Below the pieces are notes generated by a model. The model was not told where the DNA came from. It ran no database searches and worked only from the letters and a program-made list of their open reading frames with translations. A stretch of 64,000 bases of DNA from Euclidia mi. Lineage: Eukaryota > Arthropoda > Insecta > Lepidoptera > Erebidae. Made by a program: the position numbers and the translations under genes. Below, one piece after another: positions 10,390 to 22,910 of this stretch. Numbering within the stretch: the first letter of the stretch is position 1; each line of letters starts with the position of its first letter. Location: the NCBI GenBank assembly GCA_944739405.2, contig OX123196.2:52118196-52182195 (forward strand), written 5' to 3'.

Positions 10390-11041
10390 AGTATGTGTGG
10401 TGTGTCTTTGACCGACAGAGTAAAGAATTGTGTGATACGAGAGTGGTGTGGGGTAAAAGAAGATGTAGTGACAAGCATCGAGAAAGGCATGTTAAGATGG
10501 TTTGGGCACATGGAGAGGATGGATGACGAAAGACTGACAAAGAAGATATATAAGGCAAGTGTGAATGGGACAGGATGAAGGGGAAGACCTAGGCGGACGT
10601 TTTCTGACCAGCAGGCCGATTCAGAATGTCACGACAAGTAATCGTACGATATGTCAAATTATTGTCCTCGGCTTTTAGCCGCCTATCAGAGATATTTTGA
10701 ACAAATATTCATTGAATTCGGTTTATTTATTTATTTACTTCATACTGAATGCATAAAATTGATAGGAAATGCGATAGTTTTGACAAAATATGAGGTAGCC
10801 CGTTTGACAATTAACGGAATCGAATGTCAAATGAGATATCGAACGATTCTGAATCGCCCCCCTGATTGGAGACATCATAAAAAAAGGACAGGTCAGAAGT
10901 ACCCTAAACAGAAGAGCATGCATGAGAAACTTGATGGGAGTGAATGAAGCAAGAGAGGTATGTCAGGATCGTTGCAAATGGCGTTCCGTAGTCTCTGCCT
11001 ACCCCTCCGGGAAACAGGCGTGAGTCTATGTATGTATGTAC
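10390..11041 (+). pseudogene. 3' end of a LINE reverse-transcriptase ORF with (TATG)n tail
   Basis: A 5'-truncated LINE copy holding only the ORF2 C-terminus. It reads LTDRVKN...GMLRWFGHMERMDDERLTK, then a GRPRRTF-type segment, and after the MITE insertion (about 10609-10864) continues as IGDIIKKGQ...CKWRSVVSAYPSGKQ and a TGA stop at about 11020. It is followed directly by GTCTATGTATGTATGTA, a short tandem-repeat tail. This C-terminus occurs in widespread insect endonuclease/reverse-transcriptase elements. A stop after the first part and the MITE make it non-functional. Its last 45 bases match the 3' tail of SINE family A in this window. Confidence 0.75.
10609..10864. mobile_element. MITE inserted in the LINE C-terminus
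   Basis: About 255 bp, interrupting the LINE frame between the TF/DQ and IGD codons. Its ends share the inverted sequence CGATTCAGAAT, preceded by CAG and G-rich bases at both ends. The exact boundary and target duplication are ambiguous (possibly CAG, mutated to CTG on the right). Confidence 0.6.
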
Positions 11042-14000
11042 ATTTGATAGATGATGACCACATTTACTGCATTAAAAAAACTTAAAAACCGGCTTCAAAT
11101 TCTATTTCTAAATATATTTTAAATATGGTAATAATAATTATGTACCACCATCTCTCATGACTATAATTGCTCTTTGGAATTATAGTCGCGCATTAAAAAA
11201 TTCAAACAGGCGTCGACAGTTCTGACAAATAGTTTCAACCGCTCTGCCACTGCTGTTATAATTTCCGAACGAATTTTGGATCGCAGATGATTATTTCATA
11301 CACGGTTATGACATGCTGCTATTAATCCGGCTGAGGGTTAGGTTTTTTATATTTGGTATACGAACAATTCGCAATCGATATTGTGAGGGTAGACGCATCT
11401 ATTGTGTGGAGTGAATGCGATCCGTCCGCTGAATGACGGGCTCTAACAAACATTTGACTATTCATCTAATTCTATTTGTATTTTGCTGTGCGTATGTATC
11501 ACATGTGCGTTTTGTACTCTGTTGGAGTAGGATTGATCAAATAGACGAATGAAAAAAGCGCATGTGGTTTATAGTATTGAGTCGTCTTTCATTATTGTTT
11601 TAGCAATGGACAGGTTAAAATATATTGAGCCAGGCCGTGGCTTCAGTCTAGTTCTAACTCAGTTCATACTATCAGTTCGCTTGGGCAAACATTTTGATTC
11701 TGCCACATTCGCCTTACGACTTGTTGCTCCGTAAATCTTAACAAAAGAAAAAAGTGTATCAGCTGTCTATCTCTGCGCGTATTTGTTTGTAGCGACAGTC
11801 GTCTCAACGAGTTCATACTTTGTAGTGTCAAGAATTTATTGACAGATAAGCTCTTCGTGGCATCTGCGACAAATTCGGGTTTATCTATCGACAGACGCAC
11901 GCGTAAGCCCCCGGATATCAGACTTTAAAAGCTAAAAATCAGCTATAAAATGTCGGTCATAGGTATAAACCTGGGCCTAAATAAATTTACACTAATCCAG
12001 GCTTACATTGTACATAAAATCAGCATGAAATCATGTTCGGTGTAAAAGTGTCATCGGTTTTACTGTTCAGGGCACTTAATCTTAGTTTACGACGACGAGA
12101 CATAATTCGAGTTCTCAACGTAAATGGCTTCAGAATAACTCGTATTTGGTCGATTGAAGCCGACTAAAGATTTGCTGCTGACTTTGGAAAACATTTGAGA
12201 GTTGCATGTGTATTTATTGTCCGTGATGCAACTTTTGATGCACTTTCGTCTTCAGTTCAATTTCAATATGAAGATTTAGTTACATCATGGGTTGTTGTGA
12301 ATTTAGTGCAATTAGTAAGTAAGCATAATGAATATGTTTTTAGATTGCTTTAGTACCTACAGTAATGCATGTATGCACAAACGTAAGTGATGACCAATAT
12401 GATTTTGTTGACGCAAATTATATTCCTGGAGTCATTTTAAAATGATTTTATATTTGGAAAATAAAGAAATACTTATTGTAAATTTTAAGAGAAGAAAGAA
12501 AATATACGATTATTTAGTATTCTTTATTCTCTGATTATTTACCTTTGCATTGAGATTATTTTACTGTTATAAAGGCGATATTAAATTAGTATCGCGGAAA
12601 ATCTTTAGTTATAAAAAACACTTTGAACTAGGTAGTTTAAACGGTTGACAGCAATTAAATACCTATTTCCTTTTCTACTAACATAGACGTACTTTCGTAA
12701 GGGTTGGATTAGTAACAGTTATAGGAGGATATTGAAATGTGCAAATTATTTGTGCTCCCTCTCTCTGGGATGCAATTATACTGTCATTGGCGACAAACGG
12801 GGTACACCCCTGTAGCCCCTGCAGGATTTCGTGCGGGACATCGGCTTGTTATTAATTCAGAAGGTTTGAGGTCCCCTTGTGTCACTAACAAGAAACACAA
12901 ACAATCTTAGGCGTGCTTTTTACTGTTGCGTTACATGCAGAAAGGAATTTTCAAGGGGCTAGTACGAATCGTTGCAGAGTGAATTCTCCAAAGGGAATAA
13001 GAAGGGCTATTTCATCTGTCTTAAAGCTGCAGTAAAACTGTCTTAGTAGTCTCTAAAGAGTACTAGAGTCTGTCTAATGTTTATAAAAAGACTGCCACGA
13101 TCGGGAAAGTGGTATTTTTTACGAAGAAGACTGAGTGCGTGACAGCACTTAAAACCATTACTCGGGCATTCTAAGAGGGAAGAATTACTTATAAATGTAT
13201 CCGTCTGAGTCTTCCAAGTAATTGCTTCTTTTTAGATTATTTTTCACTAAAGTTAATAAAGAATTATAAAACTTTATTAAATATATTGTTTCATGTGAAA
13301 TTGTGAATGATTTATGTAAAATAATATAATTTTCTAATGGAACACCAAAAATGCCCATCTAATCAATCCGAGGTCTTGCATAAATTTCTGTTTCTAAGGT
13401 CCTTTTAATCTTATCTGTTTACATTTGCCGTCATGACAGTTACACGCGAGTTCATCAATCACATTGCAGAATAACGCTGTTGAGTGATGCTACACACCTT
13501 TACACACCTTGATGTGTTGCCATTGCCATTAATAGCCGTCGAACTTTTAGGGTGCGATGATAAATCGTTCTCTCGTTTCCCACTCGTGTCCGACTCATTA
13601 CAACCACTTAATTTTATTTAAAAACGAATTATTCGATTTAATTTTATGCCTTTTAATTACTAACTTTTATGGGGTTGTATTTTATTTTTAGTCTGGCAAT
13701 TCGGTTAATGTAGACGACATTTACGACTTCCGATTTGTTTTCTACGGTTTCTTTTTGCTTTGCCGCGTATTGGTTCCTGTCATAAAAATCTCGTATTTTC
13801 TCAAAGCAAAAAATGCACCAAGCATTGGGCTTTTCAAATGCATCAACTTTGAGCTGATCCATAGTTCCGTTCATGTACAAATATTTACTTACTATTTACA
13901 TACTTAACAATATAAATTTGTTGTAACCGGAGAAATACGGTTCAAGAAATTGGTTTGTTTTTTCTATTTAATCCATTGAATTTACATTAAATAGGTGTGT

Positions 14001-14914
14001 GGTGAGGGTCTTACTAGCTATTGTTTTAACTGAATCATTAGCATTTAAAATCTAAAATAAAACATCATTCAATTAATCAAAGTCTGGAAACATTCATAAA
14101 ATTTCAATAAAACCCGCCGCTAAGATATCGTTGTTTTATTTATAAAACCAAAACATTCTAATCAATAAAGCATTCAAGAACCATTGACCGATAAAAAAAG
14201 TTGATGCATAAGCAATTTTACAGCGTCTACGTACGTGTTTATCGGGAAGTTCAAGAGAAGTGGGTCATACTGTTTGTTTACACAGTTGGAGACGTCACGA
14301 TATCGTTAGCTTTTGTATAGGTGGAGACGAGAAATTGGTTCACGATCTGGGGTAATAGGTTGAACGGTCATGATGTGGAGTTTGTGAATGGATTGTCAAA
14401 GCAAATCGGCTGGGTTAGTATTAGTAATTTACTTATAAACTTTGCGCAGCTTGAAGTTGTGAAATAAGTAATGTTTAAATTATTCGAGTTTGACAGTCTG
14501 CTTCCGTGAATTGAATACCGACAACATGTCATACCACAATATGACTCGATACTCGTGATCCGGCCGCTAAGAGAAGTCGAGGACACTGGGGTAATTTATT
14601 GAGTAGGATTTAACGCCTTTCGTAGAGTCTTACACGCTCTCCACCAAGAGAATTAGTTTAAACATAGAATAGCCGAATTTAAACATAGAGAGATGGAGGA
14701 AAATTATATTAGCGAAATAGGTACACATATCAATCATCATATCTATGAATGACTACAATCGTCGTAACCATAAACTAGATTATCCAACTGTTGGAATGTG
14801 CCAAGCCAAGTATTTCTGATCTGACTATAAAACCTCTACAAATTTTTATATAACTTTCGTTGTTGATAGAATAGGTAGTTTCTAATTAAGTAACTTTTGG
14901 CGTAAGGCCTTGGC
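11042..14914. other. Intronic stretch without recognised features
   Basis: Nearly 4 kb of AT-rich DNA. I see a 10-bp hairpin (GACTATAATT and its complement) near 11159-11187 but no gene, SINE head or terminal repeat. The open frames here have no domain character. Confidence 0.4.
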
Positions 14915-15857
14915 ACCGACTTCAAAAATGTTTGCCCCAAAACCAATATTTTTTTGTTTTTCAGTTCAGTTTTTTGAAGTTGGTTCCTTTTTTTATTTAA
15001 AATATTTTTTTTTTGCTTTTTAGTGGTAAGATAGGTGGTAAGTAGGTACATAGGATACTGTAGGTGGTACATGACGGGGAGGCTTTCCTTACGTGCCTCA
15101 ATTCTGAAATGTACACCTGTACCTTTCTGGCAATTTCAAGTATTTTTTTGTTTTCAACTAACTAGCCTAAACACGTTCGTTTCAGTTCCATCATCAGATC
15201 CTGGAAATCATCCAATACCAAAGACAAAACAAACGAGCCTAAACACGATGATATTGTATTATTGTATTACAAAGATCCCATGGCCACCTTCCTGCTCCAT
15301 CATCAGAGTTTAGTAAACATTCAGCACTAAAGTCCATGTAAAGACGAATCAAACGAGCCCAAACTCAATGGGATTGCGTCTTTGTATTACAAAGATCCCA
15401 AGGCCACCTTCCTGCTCCATCAACAGACCCTAGAAAACATCTAGTACTAAAGTTCATGTAAAGACGAATCAAATGACCCCAAACTCGATGAGATTGGATT
15501 ATTGTATCACAAAGATCTCATTGTTACCTCCCAACTCTATCATCAGACAATGGAAATCATCCAGCATCAAAGTCCATGTAAAGACGACTTCAACGAGCCC
15601 AAACTCGACGGCATTGGGTTGTTACCGTCAAATCGCTTCAAGTGTGCTTATAAAATTTGAAGAGTTCCTTCGATTTTTCAGGATTCCATGATCAGATCCT
15701 GACCTAATGATCATGGGACCTACTAGAAGGTATACTCTTTCGATCAAAACAACAATTTTCGAAATCGGTTCAGGCGTCTTAGAGAAATCGGGGAACATAC
15801 ATAAAAAAACAAAGATTCCGACGAATTGTAAACCTCCTCCTTTTTTTGAAGTCGGTT
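14915..15857. mobile_element. Terminal-inverted-repeat element carrying 120-bp tandem repeats, copy 1
   Basis: The left end has ACCGACTTCAAAAA (14915-14928), and the right end has its inverse, TTTTTGAAGTCGGT, within 15842-15857. Between them are a unique left part, a tandem array (15170-15620) and a right unique part beginning TCAAATCGCTTCAAGTGTGC. The same right part occurs again at 16298-16522. No known transposase is visible. The superfamily is unassigned. End sequences of this kind are very common in Lepidoptera by my recollection. Confidence 0.55.
15170..15620 (+). repeat. Tandem repeat of exactly 120 bp (40 codons)
   Basis: Units start at 15241, 15361 and 15481, each exactly 120 bases. 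A shortened unit lies before them (from about 15170) and a partial one after. Each unit reads in one frame as a similar peptide, with short shared pieces such as LLYHKD, ATFLLHHQT and SPCKDESNEPKL. Some units carry stops. Constant length divisible by three and conserved reading suggest a formerly translated repeat, though no start or host protein is recognised. Confidence 0.7.
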
Positions 15858-15868
15858 AATAAAATAAG

Positions 15869-16522
15869 ATGTAAAGACGAATCAAACGAGCCCAAGCTCA
15901 ATGGGATTGCATCTTTGTATTACAAAGATCCCATGTGCCCGGTAGATAGCAATAGGCTCGCCCCCTATTACGAGTACATTGGGTCCTAAACATAACTGGC
16001 GAAATGTGGGTGTGCATACACCTCTGCCTACGCCTTCGGGATAAAAGGCGTGAAGTTATGTTAAGGATCCCATGGCCACCTTCCTGCTCCATCATCAGAC
16101 CCTGGAAAACATCCAGTACCAAAGTCCATGTAAAGACGAATCAAACGACCCTAAACTCGATAAGATTGGGTTGTTGTATCACAAAGATCTCATGGCTACC
16201 TTCCAGCTCCATCATCAGACCATGGAAATCATCCAGCATCAAAGTCTATGTAAAGACGACTCCAACGAGCCCAAACTCGACGGCATTGGGTTGTTATCGT
16301 CAAATCGCTTCAAGTGTGCTTATAAAATTTGAAGAGTTTCTTCTAATTTTTCAGGATTCCATGATCAAATCCTGACCTGATGATCATGGGACCAACTGGA
16401 AGGTATACTCTTTCAATACAAACAAGAATTTTTGAAATCGGTCCAGGCATCTAAGAGAAATCGGGGAACAAAAAAAAAGATTCCGACGAATTGAGAACCT
16501 CCTCCTTTTTTTGAAGTCGGTT
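15869..16522. mobile_element. Second, 5'-truncated copy of the 120-bp-repeat element
   Basis: It begins within a repeat unit, holds about two and a half units once the SINE insert is removed, and ends in the same right unique part and TTTTTTTGAAGTCGGTT (about 16506-16522). The longest repeat-peptide frame here is 16072-16332 (86 codons), with units LLYHKDLMATFQLHHQT and QSLCKDDSNEPKL. Confidence 0.6.
15936..16065 (+). mobile_element. 5'-truncated SINE family A insertion
   Basis: About 130 bases of the SINE A body and tail (GGCTCGCCCCCTATTACG, CACCTCTGCCTACGCC, GGCGTGAAG). They are flanked by a perfect 9-bp duplication GATCCCATG (15927-15935 and 16066-16074) of the host repeat unit, which shows retrotransposed insertion into the 120-bp-repeat element. 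Confidence 0.75.
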
Positions 16523-19500
16523 AAAAATCTTTCCAAGTAAGTTATTGCTCCTAGTATTGTTGTTCTTTCGAATAACTTAATTGTGCTTACATATCGCACA
16601 TCTGTCATTGAATAACAAACATTTTATGAAATCCGATGTTCTTATTCCAATTGCTGTAAACTTGATGTATTAGTTTATCACTGGGATGCAGAACGAATTC
16701 GCACGTAAATAATTGGGCTAAGTGATATTGGCTTGTCTGTAAGTGAAGTATAGATGTTGTTAAACATTCAGAACGTTGAAAAATGGGTACCTACGCAATA
16801 ACTATTTTTAAATTCGAATCAGCTTTTTCGACCCACGCTGTGTATTGGTATTGCAGATTTGACTATTTTCAATTCCATCACAAATAGTTGTATCTTTTTC
16901 TTTGTATTGAAATTATCCTGTAAGTATATGTATTTATCATGTAGTAATTTTACTATCTATTGTGTGATGTGTGTGTTGTAATGGGATCTTATTCATGCGA
17001 AACTAGAGAGGCCCGAATTAATTTTAGTACACACCAAAACAGGCCTAATTTTACGTGGATCTTGTAATGGATACTTAGGACTGCTATTTGTTTTTATATT
17101 ATATCTAATGTAAAACTATGTATAGCTAATAACACGGCTATTAATATTTTGCTGGGTTGCTTCGGAATTTATGCCCGTTATTTCCTGTCATTTCGTTATT
17201 TTTCTTCAATTTGGAAATGCATAAAATGCAGCTTTTTGCACCCAGTCGTTACGGCTGTGCTTTAGTCAGTAGCGGAGTTAAGTTTAAGTAAGTATATCGA
17301 TTGATTCGAGTTGGTTTGTCGATCTATGTATAGTTTTATACACGTTGCACTAAAAGACACATCTTTCATCCAGAAGGGATAAATTGAAGGCACGGGTAGA
17401 CAATACTATTATTAAAAATGAAGAAGATCTAGTCACTTAGCTATAGTTAGTTTTAATTTGATTGCGAATAAATATATTGTTTAGAAGATCTATATATAAT
17501 CTATATTTGCATTTTATTAATTAGTTACGGAGTGTAACATTTAATTTTAAAATCTACTGTTGCTCTATGCCAGTAAATTTAAAAGAAATGTCTTTCGGAT
17601 TATAAATAGAGACGAAAGAGCTTTTAATTGGTTCGTTTGTAGTTACAGCTTTGATGATGAATGGTTATTGGTAATAAAACTTGGAGATAACTTTGTGTGC
17701 TTTAGCTTATCTGTATGGGTAAATCATATCAAAGATGCTGGTTGGATTGAAACATTTTCGGTGATTTTTCGGTTGAACATGTTATTTTGTTAGTGGAAGG
17801 TAGAAGAAGCTGTACAGCCCTTTGCACTTATATAGGTATTTATAGGGAACTGGACTTTGCTTGAGACCCTACCCGCGTGAATTATACCGAGTACTTCACG
17901 AGAGTATGTTTTTTTTTTAGCAGAAGGACCATCTCCTTCTGCTAGAGGCAACCCTGCTGCTACAGTCGTAAGGTCACTCGTACACACTAAGAAAATCGCA
18001 CGTGTCTGTCTCAGACAAGACCGAATCATCATGTAGACGACAAAAAATAATATTTTTCAACGTTTACGCGTCGTGTCTAGCTCAAAATATTTTCTTTTTG
18101 GTTGACTGGTTTGGTCGAGTGTAGAGACAACACGAATTCTGACATGGAGATTCTGGCATAGAGCCGGTTACTTTTCTTAGCGTGTAATAGCGCAATAAAA
18201 CGTCTATGTCTATACAGGCGTGAAATCTAGCACTTAACTTTACGACAATGGAAACGATCACCGCCAAAACACTGTCTCCACCCTTGTCTGGAAGGGATGC
18301 ACCCTCAGCGGTATTTGTTGTACAGAGAATTGATTCCTACAAGCAGCCCTCCAATCTTTCGTTGAAATAAGAGCCTCGCTTGACGTGCATTGTGACTTGA
18401 GTGCCCTAGGGAGCCTTCTTTTATTACAATATGTGCGTATGAACCGCTTGTTCAGAAAAATATTGAGGCTTTTAGGCGTGAAAAACATTTGTGTTATTTG
18501 ATGTTTTACATTTCTGGTACGAGATTGATGTTGTGTTGAGTAGCTAGATCAAAGGCGTTTGGAGGGTAACTTCGTGTTTATTTAAAACAGACTCAGATTG
18601 CAATATCACTATCACAGATTTGTTTATAATTCAACAGGCACTGACATTGAAGCACCACAAAAGCAAGCTCATTGAGATTTGATAGTGCTCTAAACGTTTT
18701 CTGAGGTTTAGAAGACAACCGCTAAACGATGTTCGGGTAACTAGATTTTAGGATAAGTTCACATTTAAATGAGACATAGACAATATCAAATGACATGTGT
18801 CCCAAAATTTAATTTAATTTTAAGACAGTGATTTGTAATATAACTACTCCAAATAAGATAAAAGTACGTAGTAAGTAGTAGATATGTAAAACATCGTAAA
18901 TCGCGTAAAACTCTTAGTACTTTAATGTGTGATTGTAAGACTTGCCTCTAGCTCAACTGCTCAACGGTGAAATAGACGAATTCCTTTAGTAAAACTTAGC
19001 ACTGTTTGTAAATTATTCCAACTCTATCTAGACTCATTGCATCTCGCTCACACCTAAGGCATCTAGTGTTCTTCTAGACTAAAGAACGTAGCATTCAAGT
19101 TAATACAGCGCAATAAAACTCCAGCCGAATGGAAAGGAATTCTACTTACAAGCGAGATAAACATTAGAAAATTGCATTAGACTTCGCCCCTTTTTCGTTT
19201 GACGTCAACGATAAAATACTTATTTGATGGGCTATAAAGTACTTCTATAGAATTACTTGTAGCTAAAAAGCTGCGAATTATTATGGAGTAGATCGTAAAA
19301 TTCTATTTGCATCATTTCATTTTCAATTTGGGGCGCGTGTATGACCATTTAGTCATAGAAACTTTAGAAAACGATAATAATATCATCTCTTTTTCTGACT
19401 GCTGAACAATTTAATTTTGGAACGGACTTCGTTGGTAACAATCCAGTACTTCAGACATACAGGGTCCCTATGAAAGTTTCCTGCATCGTTCATATTTGGC

Positions 19501-20965
19501 TTCATTTTGATCTCTGTTTCTACTTGTAGTTTAGCTTTATGCATGACTTTGCAAACCAGAGGCTATGTGGTTCCTAAAAATTGTACTACAGTAATTTTTC
19601 TAGACGCATTAAGGCTAGCAAGATGAACCTCGACCTCATGCACTATATTTTGTTATGCGTAAGCTTTAATTAGTCATTGATGCGAGCCGTGACATTCAGT
19701 TTTGCGAACCGAGATTTTGTTATTGCTTGAATTGTTTTAAACGCAGTTAATCACACATATTTCAGCCTTACTTTTACCGCCGCTAACCCAAGATTCAGTA
19801 CATTTCTTTCCGTAAATATAAAGAGTACGTGCAGAGAATCTTTTCAACTGTATGCAAACTGCACCCTCGGGGTTAGTTCAGAGCAAACGGAGAAAGTATT
19901 TCGGCGGTAAACGTCAAGTTTTCCCGCCTTTTCCTTATAATCTCTGATCTGCTCTATATTTATTTTTGGACGAAAGTTTTCTCGTATATATTTCTGTGGT
20001 TGGTTTTCCTGTTATTTGTGTTTTTTATGTGTTTGTGTCCACATAATGAATGAGTGGAATGAACTTGTTATGGACAGTTGTTATGCCGTTATTTTCATGT
20101 AAATAGATCAGTAAATATTTTGTATTATTCACACAAAAATGGTATTTTTTCGTGGATGATTAAATCACTGATATAAGTAGTTAATAAAGTAAGTCCTTCA
20201 CCGCCATTGAAATGCTGCCCAATCCTTATGACAAATGTAGCTGTTTTTGTACCTAGGTACTAGCGTTCACATTTCCTAAGACGAGACTTATTAAGTTATA
20301 TATAAATATATAATATATTAAGACGAGATGGCTAATCGGTCTTTCGACGGCTTAGATAATAATTTTTAAACATTACCTCGTTGCATAAAGGACAATTTTC
20401 AGGACGATATCTTGTGTTGTACATTTATCATAGTCGATCACAAACTTTTATCCTTGAGATGATTTACCTTCTCTTTTTAAAGCTTAGTCGTATACAAGCT
20501 CTTAGATACAGAATGCAAATATTTTATTTAAGTATATGACGGCGCTTCAGACACCCATTTCTAATACAGTCCTAAAAATAACGTTCCTAATTTTAATATA
20601 ATGTACATAAAAAGCTGCTGCAGCGAAGAAATGCACAACACGTTAAACTTTATTAAAGTTTAAATAGTAGAACAATGACTGTACAATACTTTGGCTGTAA
20701 GTATATCAATTATTCAATTCATATTTGCTTTATGAATAGCTTACTATTATTTTTGACAGAGAAGGTATAATTTTCATTCAATTTATGATACCGTTATCTA
20801 GTTTATGTGTATTTCTGTCACAATGATATAATTTTATTACTGCCATGCCGCTGCGAAAGATAATAATTTTATTATACTTATCAAAACATAATTAATGGGT
20901 GTTATGGAGTGTCGTGTAACCGAATTTTCTGGTCATATTTGAGTAGCTTCATTTTAAATATCAAA
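16523..20965. other. Intronic stretch; Helitron fragment and a short hairpin only
   Basis: A small Helitron-like fragment (TGCAGCTTTTTGCACCCAG and following) is at about 17216-17285. An 11-bp hairpin TAGCAGAAGGA/TCCTTCTGCTA is at 17918-17944. The 10-mer TAAGACGAGA occurs twice in the AT-rich patch around 20270-20330 (the second copy just past a TATATA tract). No gene is supported. Confidence 0.4.
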
Positions 20966-21180
20966 CCAGCGATAGCCTATTGGAGAGTCCAACAGACTGC
21001 TACGCAGAGGGTCTCGCGTTTGAGTCCATGGCGTGCACCAATGACTGTTCGAAATAAATTATACTTTTGATTATCGCTTGCTAAACGGTAAAGGATAACA
21101 TCATGAGAAAACCTGCATGTCTGAGAGTTCTCCATAATGTTCTCCAAAGACATGTGAAGTGTGCCAAGTACTCAGCTAAT
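20966..21180 (+). mobile_element. tRNA-headed SINE, family C, body type 1
   Basis: The head CGATAGCCTATTGGAGAG with box B GTTTGAGTCCA is followed by GCACCAATGACT and TTATCGCTTG. A body then reads AACATCATGAGAAAACCTGC and TGAGAGTTCTCCATAATG. The 3' end is lost. Its head matches the SINE at 63438, but the body after TTATCGCTTG does not. Confidence 0.65.
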
Positions 21181-22400
21181 TGAATATATGTGTATGATTT
21201 ATCAATGTAATTGATTTTTGTCACTTTCAGTCGGGGATTGTATAAAATTGTACCCAATCGAGAAACCAGCTAAGCAATTTACTTGATAGACCGAAGTATT
21301 ACATCTATTTAGCAAACTAATCGTGACAATTACTACACGTTGCAAGGGTCCAAATTTGGCTCCCGGAAACCCATACCAATGAATACCAACTAACATCTTA
21401 GTACAATGCTCCCCAAAGTATCTCCCGTAGCACCTCGATACGATACAATTAAAATAAATTGCACTTTAATCTGTGCCCTCTAAAGTCTAATTTGCAATAA
21501 AGGACTGAAAAATAAAAACCAATTTAACTTGACCTCCAATTGTTTGTCACCATCCTTTGCACTTCATGCCGTGTTGGAATAAATTAGAATGGTTAGGCAG
21601 ATCAATATTAACTGGTGCATTGAGTATGTAGCGTTGTTTTGGCCGGTTGTCATGGCGACGGCTGATCTGAATTTGTGACGCGATGGGGTGTGTTGTGAGA
21701 GCGAAAGGCGTATATAGATTACTACGTGGGTGAGCGAGAGGCTGAACGAGGGTTGGATGATGCAGTGCGCACTTGGCTCGTGCATGGTTAAATTGCATTA
21801 GCGTTTGAACGTTCGCAATCTGTTGAATTTGCGAATTTTAGCAATGAGGGAGGTTTAACTGGATTCATATTTTGGCGTTGTTGTTGCAAGGATTATGTTG
21901 TCCCAAGCTCGGGTCCGGCGAAGTACAAAATTTGTTATTGAATTTTGTAGTACCTAAGCGTTATACTCGTGTAGAGAAGCAGGTTTAAAAAAATCAGAAA
22001 TCAACTCTGTCTTTGAATTTTGTTATTAATTTTCACTGTGTTCGCAATACTGGAATAACGCACATTGGTTAAAACACAAACAATTCGATGAAGGTCGATA
22101 TTTTGCTGATAGAGTTTGTCATAAGAACGTTTCATTTGAATAGCTTTAGAAGCTCACAATGGTTTATTTTGCCTCCTCGATGACGTACTGGTTATTTTTG
22201 TCGTGAATCGCGAAATTCGTGATTAATTGATTCCTGGGTCAAACAAGTGTTATTCAGAAGTTTAAAAGTGTTCGTTGCATGTCGTCTGATAATGTGTCGC
22301 CATGCCGTCTAGACTTATAATGATGGATGTAAAAATACGGAAGCGAAAGATAATTGATATAACAATAAACATATGCCCCCTTTTTAGATTAGGATAATTT
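21181..22400. other. Intronic stretch without recognised features
   Basis: No gene, SINE head or inverted terminal repeat seen. The open frames at 21547-21798 on the minus strand lack any family signature. Confidence 0.4.
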
Positions 22401-22910
22401 AGTGGCATATTATTCCACATATTGGGTCGGGTTAAGTAGGGGTGGCAATGACCCGGTGAACAAGGTTTGAGGGAACACGTTTATTGACAAAGACGTTGTC
22501 TTCTTACACTCGTGGGAGTATGGCGGGCTAGACGGGCACTGTCCTGGACTCAATGGCTGCAGGTATCCAGGCTACTTCCGGTATTCGGTAGAGTAGGCTG
22601 CTTGAAGAGCTGCACGACGAGCAGGGATGTAGTTCCTTTGGTCTTACAGGTATTGTAGAAGACTAGGAGCTCAGTCAAAGGAAGTGAAGCGAAGTGGTGT
22701 AGAGAAGAGCAAGGTATAGGCAGTAGAAGGACTAGGTATAGCCCTCGGGCGTAGGTAGAGCTGGAAGTCCGGAACCCACAGCTGGAAAGATTGGTCGATT
22801 TAGGATCGAAGTAGCAGCTTTGTAAATGTCAGCGAGGTAGAGGAATCGGGCTGTTGACTTCTAAGATTTTCTACATATAGATATACCCATCAGTTATGAT
22901 TCAACATTAC
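22401..22910 (-). repeat. GC-rich block resembling a solo LTR
   Basis: About 500 bases of distinctly higher GC content. Read on the minus strand it has a promoter-like, CT-rich left half and an AATAAA signal near 22480, followed by about 80 bases ending in an AT-rich edge, as in an LTR (U3-R-U5). I cannot fix TG/CA ends or a target duplication, so the call is tentative. Confidence 0.3.

Noticed and set aside
15035..15313. Open frame of 92 codons taken as a gene
   Set aside because: It spans the unique part and a repeat unit in a different frame from the conserved repeat peptide; no start context or family.
22615..22655. GGTCTTACAG/GTATTG as a second recursive splice site
   Set aside because: The pyrimidine tract is broken by GG, the donor half is weak, and it lies in the LTR-like repeat block.
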